A DNA stretch of 10,238 nucleotides from JBFJWU01 sp041623475 [NCBI: bacterium] (GTDB lineage: Bacteria; J088): the NCBI GenBank assembly GCA_041623475.1, contig JBFJWU010000095.1, positions 1 to 10,238 on the forward strand. Reading direction: 5' to 3'. A program made the position numbers and the translations under genes. Shown in pieces: positions 1 to 5,565 of the stretch (its first letter is position 1; each line of letters starts with the position of its first letter). A model generated the notes under the pieces. The model saw nothing but the letters and a program-made list of their open reading frames with translations, was not told where the DNA came from and made no database searches.

Positions 1-37
1 GCAAACACAACGTGAGCGCATTGTTTGCGGTGGCAAA
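1..37. repeat. Overlapping short inverted repeats, possible operator
   Basis: GCAAACA (1-7) is the exact reverse complement of TGTTTGC (22-28). The right arm is reused in a second inverted repeat, TTTGC (24-28), GGTG, GCAAA (33-37). The shared GCAAA/TTTGC unit thus occurs three times in alternating orientation within 37 bases, upstream of the AT-rich promoter-like patch. This could be a regulator binding site. The stems are short, so chance or a weak hairpin is also possible, and the window edge cuts off the context. Confidence 0.25.
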
Positions 38-66
38 TAACCACATTAGCACCCGACCGCTATTTT

Positions 67-95
67 TTCAAGGTTTTTGCAAATTTTTTTAATCT
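67..95 (+). promoter_or_regulatory. Weak sigma70-like promoter candidate
   Basis: TTCAAG (67-72) and TAATCT (90-95) are separated by 17 bases inside the AT-rich patch. The -10 fits the TAnnnT pattern; the -35 matches only TT and A of TTGACA. It would give a leader of about 140 bases before the transducer gene. A competing signal is TATACT at 230-235, only 8 bases before the ATG at 244, which would give an almost leaderless transcript but has no -35 partner. Neither is strong. Confidence 0.2.
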
Positions 96-243
96 AGACA
101 ACAGGTTAGCGAATGTGCGCCTGCTGAAACGGACGGCAACCAGGGGTGCCTGGACCGGCACGCCAGGTGGGTCGAAATGTAAGCTCTACGGGTACACGCG
201 ACCAAGTATTCTGGTGGCCGGGCGTACGCTATACTGGTTCGAC

Positions 244-1569
244 ATGACGGACGAGCAAAATTCCCGTGAATCAAACGCGACTCCGCGGGTTCCTGTATCC
301 CTGGGCAGCAAGCTTGTTGGTGCGCTTGGAATCCTGTTGGTGGTCTGGGGCGTTTCGGCCTACGCGTCGCGCCTGATTTTTGCAGACAGCGTCTGGCGTG
401 ATGTCATCGCCCTGGCCATTCCCCTGGGTCTAACAGTCGTTGGCGGCGGAATCCTGGTCCGGCGAACCCGTGAGCGATTCGAACGCATGTTTGCAGCCGC
501 GGACCAACTGGCCCGGGGTGACTGGGACTCGCCGATTTCGATCCCGCCAGAGGGTCCGTGGTTCGACGAAACCGACCAGTTGCTGTGGCGAATGGAACGG
601 ATTCGTACCAACACATTCTCGGTTATGAGCCGGATCAATGATGCGGGCTCGGGCGTGCAGACGACATCCATCGGACTGAGTCAGACAGCAGAAGACCTGT
701 ACAAGGATATTGCAACGTTCAGTGCGGCGTTGAACTCCTTGACCAAGGGTGCCGAAGACCAGTTGCGGATGGCGGAAGAAATGCAGACAGGGATGGATGG
801 CGTCCACAGCGAAGCGGCAAATCACCGGACACTGGCCGAGGACGCGGAAGAGAGCAGTACTCGACTGCAGTCCCAGGTTGCCGACGGTGGTCAGAAAATG
901 GAACTGGTGTTGCGCAGCTGGGAATCAACGATCGATTCGCTGCGGACTGCAGGCGAGGGGATCGAAATATTCGAGGGCACGGCCCGCGAGATCGGACAGA
1001 TTGCCGAATTGATCGGCGATGTCGCCAAACGGACCAACATTCTCAGTATGAATGCGTCTCTGGAGGCTGCGCGGGCGGGTGAACAGGGTGAGCCAATCGC
1101 CGTCCTGGCAACGGAAATCCGGACGCTGGCCGAGGACACAGGGCGCAAATCCGAACAAATCGAATCCCTGCTTGAAGGCTTTGTCGGCGGTCAGCGTGAA
1201 TTGCTGGGGCGGTTGGGACAGGGTATCCAGCAGTTGACCGAAGGGCGTGAGGAAGTTGGCACCGTTCGTACGAACTTGCAGGAAATTGTCGCCGGGATGG
1301 AAGGAATTGCAAATCATATTGTCAGCATGGCCCGCGGCTTCGGCAGCCTGGCCGAGCGGATCACGGATATGCGCAAACAATCCGAACAGGTCCAGCGAAT
1401 CAGTGCCGACCACGCCAGTGTGACCCGGGAAACTGTGGGCGCCACCCGTGACCAGATGCTGGTAGGTGCCGACCGGTTGCTGACCGAGGGCCGAAATCTT
1501 GACCGAATCGCGCGGGACCTTAGTTCACTGGTTGATCGGGTACGCAGCAAGCCCGGATCCGGGAAGTGA
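244..1569 (+). CDS. Methyl-accepting chemotaxis-type transducer without a periplasmic sensor domain
   Basis: This 441-residue inner-membrane signal transducer is expected to form a ternary array with the CheW-like protein and CheA encoded next door. Two hydrophobic segments (about residues 23-41 and 53-72) are separated by only about 11 residues, so there is no periplasmic ligand-binding domain. A HAMP-like stretch follows (about 73-125), then a long heptad-rich coiled coil. The hairpin tip lies near 253-305: KRTNILSMNASLEAARAGE is the MCP signature, but the usual GxGFAVVA part reads GEPIAVLAT. No CheR-binding pentapeptide is at the C terminus. I chose the ATG at 244 because the membrane region begins shortly after it; an in-frame GTG at 214 and more distant starts add residues with no family character. 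No clear Shine-Dalgarno precedes 244. The stop overlaps the next start (GTGA, 1566-1569). The family is clear; the signal sensed, perhaps cytoplasmic or membrane-derived, is unknown. Confidence 0.88.
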   Translation: MTDEQNSRESNATPRVPVSLGSKLVGALGILLVVWGVSAYASRLIFADSVWRDVIALAIPLGLTVVGGGILVRRTRERFERMFAAADQLARGDWDSPISIPPEGPWFDETDQLLWRMERIRTNTFSVMSRINDAGSGVQTTSIGLSQTAEDLYKDIATFSAALNSLTKGAEDQLRMAEEMQTGMDGVHSEAANHRTLAEDAEESSTRLQSQVADGGQKMELVLRSWESTIDSLRTAGEGIEIFEGTAREIGQIAELIGDVAKRTNILSMNASLEAARAGEQGEPIAVLATEIRTLAEDTGRKSEQIESLLEGFVGGQRELLGRLGQGIQQLTEGREEVGTVRTNLQEIVAGMEGIANHIVSMARGFGSLAERITDMRKQSEQVQRISADHASVTRETVGATRDQMLVGADRLLTEGRNLDRIARDLSSLVDRVRSKPGSGK

Positions 1570-1913
1570 GCGCGTCCAGCTTTTTGCTGTTTCGCTGGCG
1601 TGGCGATGCGATCGCCTTGCCAGCGTCAGAAGTGACGTCAATCGTCGATGATCCCGCGGTCAGTTCGCTGGTCGAACCCCTGGGTACGATTGCAAAGGTC
1701 GTCGCGCACGGCAGTGAACTTTGTCCGTTATTGCAGGACAGCAGCAACGATTTAGATGGTCCGATTGTGGTCATGCTGGGGGTTACCGGGAATGTTGCGG
1801 TTCGCCCCGCGGGAGAGTTTGACATGGGTGATTCGCCGGTTCTTGACGATGGCACATCGGCAACCGTTCGGGATCGCGAGGCCTTTCTGGCCGAGATCGA
1901 AGCGTCAATCTGA
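1566..1913 (+). CDS. cheW: Short CheW-like coupling protein
   Basis: The 115-residue protein starts with GTG overlapping the transducer stop (GTGA). It begins with the CheW pattern of a beta strand, a short turn and a second strand (FLLFRWRGDAIALPASEV, residues 6-23), followed by a loop and VVAHGSELCPLL (45-56), equivalent to the 'G.(i/l)Pl(i/l)' strand of CheW, then IVVMLG and NVAVRPAGEFDMGD (67-89). CheW proteins are usually about 140-170 residues, so this one is short and lacks much of the second subdomain. Its place between transducer and cheY/cheA supports a scaffold role linking the MCP to CheA. The weakly conserved sequence makes the call domain-level; a degenerate CheW with changed binding surfaces is likely. 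Confidence 0.65.
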   Translation: MSASSFLLFRWRGDAIALPASEVTSIVDDPAVSSLVEPLGTIAKVVAHGSELCPLLQDSSNDLDGPIVVMLGVTGNVAVRPAGEFDMGDSPVLDDGTSATVRDREAFLAEIEASI

Positions 1914-2275
1914 TGCGGGGGTTGATTGTCGACGATGCCGTATTTATGCGTAAGATTTTGCGCGATATCTTTGTTGACCACGGTTACGAAATAATCGCCG
2001 AAGCGGGCGACGGTCACGAGGCGGTCCAGGCATATCGAGAACATCAGCCTGATTTCGTGACTATGGATGTGGTGATGCCACGCATGAACGGAATCGAAGC
2101 AGTCAAGGCGATCTGCGGTGAAGACGGGACGGCAGCAATCGTTATGGTCAGTGCTATCGGCCAGGAGTCCATGATCGCCCAGGCTCTGGATATTGGTGCT
2201 CGCGACTATGTTGTTAAACCATTTCGCAAAGAGGATGTTCTGGCAGCGGTAGCTGGAGCACTGGTTCGGCCATGA
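1913..2275 (+). CDS. cheY: CheY-type single-domain response regulator
   Basis: This 120-residue stand-alone receiver domain is full length for CheY. All active-site positions are visible: the acidic pair D7-D8 (VDDA), phosphoacceptor D52 (VTMDVVMPRMNG), S80 at the Thr/Ser switch position (MVSAIG), Y99 at the aromatic switch position and K102 (VKPF). There is no output domain, so it should act by binding a target after phosphorylation by the CheA encoded directly downstream. The start is joined to the cheW stop as TGATG (1911-1915), and the stop overlaps the cheA start (ATGA, 2272-2275). Nothing here shows whether the target is a flagellar motor, a type IV pilus system or another output; no flagellar gene is in the window. 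Confidence 0.93.
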   Translation: MRGLIVDDAVFMRKILRDIFVDHGYEIIAEAGDGHEAVQAYREHQPDFVTMDVVMPRMNGIEAVKAICGEDGTAAIVMVSAIGQESMIAQALDIGARDYVVKPFRKEDVLAAVAGALVRP

Positions 2276-4008
2276 GCAACGAGTACCTGGGCCTGTACCT
2301 GGAAGAGGCACGGGAGCTCTGGGATGACGGTGTTGCGGCGATCAGTGCAGGCGGAGATCCCGGTCGCGATCAATTTCTTCGCGCAGCCCACACCGTCAAA
2401 GGCATGAGCGGAACGATGGGGTACAAGTCTTTGTCGGCGGCTATCCACCACCTGGAGGACCTGGCCCGGGACAACTTTGCCAATCCGGATATTTCAGCGG
2501 TCTGGCAGGCCATAGGTGCTGCTCTTGATCGCGCAGCCGCAACCCAGAATGCTGCGTCTTTGGAGGAATTCCAATGGGCGCCGCTTGAATCCGCGCAGCC
2601 CGCGCCGGACAATTCGGTTGCGCCGGACAATGACGAGCCTGTCAGCAAGACAGCCCCCGGCGACACTGGGGCCTGGTATCGATTGACACCGACTGAATCC
2701 GAACCGATGCCGGCCGTTCGAATCAAGCAATGGCGCCTGGAACTTGTGCGTATGGGGTTTGGGCAGATCCATCCGGCCGACGATCAGGGCGAGCTCGCTA
2801 CGGACCTGCAGGTTTTTGTCGAAGATCCCGTTGATTTGAATCGCATTTCGTCATTGCGAAATATCGGCACAATCGCCATGGTCGAGTCATTTGCGGATGA
2901 GGCCGGGGCGGCTGTCGAGTCGTCTCCGGCGGGCCCCGTGCCAAGAACCCCGGGGCTTGTGCCAGCACCGGTTCTGCGGGTCGACTTGCGTCGCATCGAC
3001 ACGTTGTTTGATGAAATCGGTCAGTTGCAGACCCACTTACGGGTGTTAAATTCTGTGGAATATGGATCGCGGAGCTGGGGCCGGGAAATGCGAGAAGTGC
3101 AGTCGCTGGCGACCCGTGCGGTCCACCGAGCAGGTGTGTTGCGATTGTCGACGCTGGCACCGCTGATGGACTCGTTCGAGCAATCTGCCATGCAGGCGGC
3201 TGAGTCACAGGGCAAGAACGTCCGGTTCGTCCGTGATGGCGAGTCAATACGCGTCGCCCGGGAAATAGTCGAACGGCTGCGGCCGCTGATCCCGCATATG
3301 GCGAGGAACGCCGTTGTTCACGGTATTGAAGGTACCAACGATCGAATTGCTGCCGGCAAGGATCCGACCGGAGAAATCCGGTTTTCGGCTGTTCAGGAAG
3401 GCGTCGAGGTTCGCCTGACGATCGCCGACGACGGTGGCGGAGTGGATGTCGGCCGCCTGCGCGAAAAGGCTGCGACACTGCAGATCGATGTACCCGATGA
3501 TGCAGCTGAGGACGAGTTGCTGCGGCTTTTGTTTGTGTCCGGATTCAGCACAAGGGAAGAAGCCGATGACCTGGCTGGTCGTGGAGTCGGACTGGATGCA
3601 ATCAAGGAAGCCGTGGAATCCGCTGGTGGACGAGTTCGCGCAGAGCAACATCGGGGCCAGTTTTTCAGGATTGAACTGACATTGCCGGTGCCATTGACGA
3701 TCCAGAACGTCGTTGAAGTTGAATCCGGAAAAGCGTCTTTCGGTCTGGTTGATACCGGCTGGCAACCTGTCGAAAAGGTCAACGGCTCGGCTCCGGCCGT
3801 CCTGCCGGGGTCCTCTGAAGCGGGTGGTACAGTTCTCAGTGATGGTGTGTTCCACGTGAAAGTTGGCGGTTGGCGACGAATTCCCGACGTCCTGCTGCAC
3901 CGATTACGACCGCCGTTGGATCGAATTCGCGGGGCATCAGGGTTCTATCTGGATGAAGATGGGCGCCCCAAAATCCTTTACCGTCCGATGCCGGAAGGCT
4001 CGGCATGA
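2272..4008 (+). CDS. cheA: CheA-type chemotaxis histidine kinase
   Basis: This 578-residue cytoplasmic kinase should phosphorylate CheY and be controlled by the transducer array. Regions in order: P1/Hpt with phospho-His H40 in AHTVKGMSGTMG (39-50); a Pro/Ala-rich linker (about 100-133); a P2-like response-regulator docking domain (about 135-206); a second linker; P3 dimerisation (about 234-312); P4 ATPase (about 325-470) with N box PHMARNAVVHGIE (341-353), G1 DDGGGVD (386-392, D386-D387), and G2 GRGVGLD (437-442); and a short CheW-like P5 (about 471-575). The N box has N346 and H350, but the Asp usually found before that His (NAxDHG) is V349. P5 is about 105 residues, shorter than usual, yet keeps its end (GASGFYLDEDGRPKILY, like the 'GatilgDGrv.lil' of CheA). 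Start overlaps cheY (ATGA); stop overlaps the next gene (ATGA, 4005-4008). Confidence 0.92.
   Translation: MSNEYLGLYLEEARELWDDGVAAISAGGDPGRDQFLRAAHTVKGMSGTMGYKSLSAAIHHLEDLARDNFANPDISAVWQAIGAALDRAAATQNAASLEEFQWAPLESAQPAPDNSVAPDNDEPVSKTAPGDTGAWYRLTPTESEPMPAVRIKQWRLELVRMGFGQIHPADDQGELATDLQVFVEDPVDLNRISSLRNIGTIAMVESFADEAGAAVESSPAGPVPRTPGLVPAPVLRVDLRRIDTLFDEIGQLQTHLRVLNSVEYGSRSWGREMREVQSLATRAVHRAGVLRLSTLAPLMDSFEQSAMQAAESQGKNVRFVRDGESIRVAREIVERLRPLIPHMARNAVVHGIEGTNDRIAAGKDPTGEIRFSAVQEGVEVRLTIADDGGGVDVGRLREKAATLQIDVPDDAAEDELLRLLFVSGFSTREEADDLAGRGVGLDAIKEAVESAGGRVRAEQHRGQFFRIELTLPVPLTIQNVVEVESGKASFGLVDTGWQPVEKVNGSAPAVLPGSSEAGGTVLSDGVFHVKVGGWRRIPDVLLHRLRPPLDRIRGASGFYLDEDGRPKILYRPMPEGSA
3993..3998 (+). 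promoter_or_regulatory. Ribosome binding site for the CheX-like gene
   Basis: GGAAGG lies 6 bases upstream of the ATG at 4005, inside the 3' end of cheA. It is one of the few recognisable Shine-Dalgarno sequences in the operon and supports the ATG at 4005, which also overlaps the cheA stop as ATGA. Confidence 0.5.
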
Positions 4009-4433
4009 CCCTGGCGGTTTGGACGCAGGCCGAAGAATCCGTCCGGGAACTCTTTCCGGATTTTGTTGTTGCGCCAGCTCTGCCAGCGATTGGCTCAACG
4101 CCCGTTGATGGCACAGGGTGGCAGGTCACAGGAGCCGGGATCGGGGTCGCGACCCTGTTTTTTCCCAATGCCCAGCCGATCCAACTGGATGCGCTGGCAT
4201 TTGCCGGCGATCGGGACGTGTCGATTATCGACCAGCTGACCGAGCAGGCGAACTGGCTGTTGACCAGGTGCCTGGGTCGTTCAGACGTCGATTTCCAGAC
4301 ATTGATCGATGCCGGACCACCCCGGTTTTTTGATCGGTTCGGCGGTTTTGCGGCTGTCGATCGAACCCGGGTTTGTGGCTTCCGTCATCAGGGCCGGAAC
4401 CTGTTCGGATTCGTCAGTTGGGAACGGGAATGA
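4005..4433 (+). CDS. CheX-like CheY-P phosphatase candidate
   Basis: The 142-residue protein has little obvious overall similarity, but it carries the CheC/CheX/FliY phosphatase consensus [D/S]xxxExxN(x22)P exactly: D76, E80 and N83 in DQLTEQAN, then 22 residues to P106 in AGPPRFF. In CheX and CheC the Glu and Asn reach into the CheY active site to drive dephosphorylation. The preceding strand and helix pattern and the closing strands (GFRHQGRNLFGFVSW, 125-139) fit a single-motif CheX-like fold, and the length is close to CheX (about 150). It lies directly after cheA, where a phosphatase ending the CheY-P signal makes sense. The motif is seen; the function is inferred. The stop overlaps the start of a tiny ORF (ATGA, 4430-4433). 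Confidence 0.55.
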   Translation: MTLAVWTQAEESVRELFPDFVVAPALPAIGSTPVDGTGWQVTGAGIGVATLFFPNAQPIQLDALAFAGDRDVSIIDQLTEQANWLLTRCLGRSDVDFQTLIDAGPPRFFDRFGGFAAVDRTRVCGFRHQGRNLFGFVSWERE

Positions 4434-4495
4434 ACCCGGTGAACGCATACCACGATGACTGCGTCCGGACGATCGCTGATTGGTCTGGCCGGTGA
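4430..4495 (+). CDS. Putative 21-residue coupling micro-ORF
   Basis: This is an ATG-started frame of 21 codons (begins MNPVNAYHDD, ends ADWSGR) and a TGA. It exactly fills the only apparent gap in the operon. Its start forms ATGA with the CheX-like stop (4430-4433), and its stop forms GTGA with the next gene's GTG start (4492-4495), the same overlap geometry as other junctions here. GGGAA at 4420-4424 could be its ribosome binding site, whereas no Shine-Dalgarno precedes the GTG at 4492. The likely role is to carry ribosomes to that start; whether the peptide does anything is unknown. A chance ORF cannot be excluded at this length. Confidence 0.4.
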   Translation: MNPVNAYHDDCVRTIADWSGR

Positions 4496-5565
4496 CTGAT
4501 GAATTGCATCAGTTGCAGGACAATGAGGACCTTGCACGCACCGTTTTTGATTGTATCGGCGACGGACTGGTGATCAGTGATTCGTCCGGAAATATTTTTG
4601 AAGCAAACAAGAGCTTCAGGGCAATGGTCGGTGTTACAGCAGAGAAACTGGATGGACGCAGCATCCACGATTTCGTGAGCGACTTAGATTCGGAAACTGT
4701 TGATGACGCGATCCAGGCGGTTGGTCCCGGAGCGCCGGTCTACGCTGAAGCCGTCCTGAATCGAATCGATGGAAGCCATTGCGCCGTCGGAATTACGATC
4801 GCCCAGGTCGGTAACCGTGACTCGCTGCTGGTGTTCGACTTTCACGACATTTCGGAGCTGAAATGGCTCAACCAGGAATTGGAAGAGGCGCGCGCCCGTA
4901 TGGCCGCAATCATCCGTTCAAGTCCATATGCAATTGTTGCGTTTGATAGCGCCGACAATGTGGTCTACGTCAACCACGCAGCGGAGTCTTTGATCGGGTG
5001 GGAAAACGACGACGGCGAGCACGGCAAGTTGCGGGCAGCGGAATTGTTTCCTGAGGGCGAATATTTCCTGATCAAGCGGGAAGTTGGCGGTGAACAACAG
5101 GGTGAATCTGTAGCACGCAACAGGAGCATGGAGATCAGGACGGCAGACGGGGGGCGGGTGCCCGTACTGGCGAATGCGGCCGGAATGGCAGGCAGCGGCG
5201 GCACGGAACAGGGAATGGTTTTTATCTTCCTGGATGCGCGACAAGAAGATGAAATCCGCGCAGAACTGTTTGCCGCCCGCGAAAAACTGGTGGAGACCGA
5301 GCGAGAAGCTGCGGCCGCGTCGCTGGCGGGTACAACGGCGCACCATCTTAACCAGCCGTTGACATCAGTGATCGGCTATTTGCAGATGTTGCAGCGGACC
5401 CATCCCGAACTCAATGACGATCCAACGCTGGCCAAGATTCGCGAGTCCGCGTCCCAGATGGCGGATATTGTCAAGGAAATTGGCAGGATCACACGTTTTG
5501 AGGAACGGGCGTATGGGGCAACCAGCCGCATTTTTGACATCGATCCGTCCAGAAAAAAACCGTGA
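4492..5565 (+). CDS. PAS-PAS-HisKA protein lacking the ATPase domain
   Basis: This is a 357-residue soluble protein with no signal peptide or membrane segment. PAS 1 spans about residues 12-122 (DGLVISDSSGNIFEAN pattern) and PAS 2 about 133-250 (YAIVAFDSADNVVYVN). A charged coiled-coil linker follows (251-278), then a HisKA/DHp domain (about 279-340) with H box AHHLNQPLTSVIGYL; H284 is the expected phospho-His. The protein ends about 17 residues after the DHp, so the HATPase (CA) domain with N, G1 and G2 boxes is absent. The residue after H284 is H285 instead of the usual Glu/Asp. It therefore probably cannot phosphorylate itself and may be a phosphotransfer or docking protein for the receiver encoded next, in the manner of other DHp-only proteins such as Spo0B. 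I chose the GTG at 4492 because of its GTGA overlap; a TTG at 4480 would add four residues. Its stop overlaps the next start (GTGA, 5562-5565). Confidence 0.75.
   Translation: MTDELHQLQDNEDLARTVFDCIGDGLVISDSSGNIFEANKSFRAMVGVTAEKLDGRSIHDFVSDLDSETVDDAIQAVGPGAPVYAEAVLNRIDGSHCAVGITIAQVGNRDSLLVFDFHDISELKWLNQELEEARARMAAIIRSSPYAIVAFDSADNVVYVNHAAESLIGWENDDGEHGKLRAAELFPEGEYFLIKREVGGEQQGESVARNRSMEIRTADGGRVPVLANAAGMAGSGGTEQGMVFIFLDARQEDEIRAELFAAREKLVETEREAAAASLAGTTAHHLNQPLTSVIGYLQMLQRTHPELNDDPTLAKIRESASQMADIVKEIGRITRFEERAYGATSRIFDIDPSRKKP
5553..5559 (+). other. A7 slippery heptamer, candidate -1 frameshift site
   Basis: Seven A residues span the last base of an AGA codon and two AAA codons (R354, K355, K356), giving the A_AAA_AAA register in the zero frame, followed by CCG and the TGA stop at 5563-5565. 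A -1 slip reads ACC GTG AGT from 5559, which is the frame of the downstream receiver gene, and would make a fusion of 356 + 1 + 203 = 560 residues. Transcriptional slippage adding one A would do the same. I did not find a clear downstream stem-loop or an upstream stimulating Shine-Dalgarno, so this rests on register and frame alone. Confidence 0.35.

Larger units (their letters stand above)
1..243. other. Upstream non-coding region of the chemosensory operon
   Basis: I see no convincing gene here. The frame of the MCP gene stays open back to position 25, but those 73 extra codons have no MCP-like character and no ribosome binding site. A reading frame open from the left edge stops at 38-40 and another at 90-92, so the tail of a preceding gene cannot be excluded. 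The stretch 61-95 is strikingly AT-rich (several runs of T) in otherwise GC-rich DNA, as expected of a promoter region. It also holds the inverted repeats and promoter-like hexamers listed separately. Confidence 0.5.

Noticed and set aside
25-243. In-frame N-terminal extension of the transducer by 73 codons
   Set aside because: The extra residues show no domain or signal-peptide character, start without a ribosome binding site and cross the AT-rich promoter-like patch.
1520-2311. 263-codon open frame on the - strand
   Set aside because: It lies antisense to the well-supported cheW and cheY genes; the translation is rich in Ser, Arg and Cys with no recognisable domain. It is a codon-bias shadow.
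2798-3900. Two long - strand open frames (226 and 218 codons) across cheA
   Set aside because: Both are antisense to the P3-P5 regions of CheA, whose motifs are intact; their translations show no family features.
4480-4491. TTG start for the PAS-DHp gene four codons upstream
   Set aside because: It cannot be excluded, but the GTG at 4492 gives the GTGA overlap with the micro-ORF stop seen at the other junctions, and TTG has no ribosome binding site.
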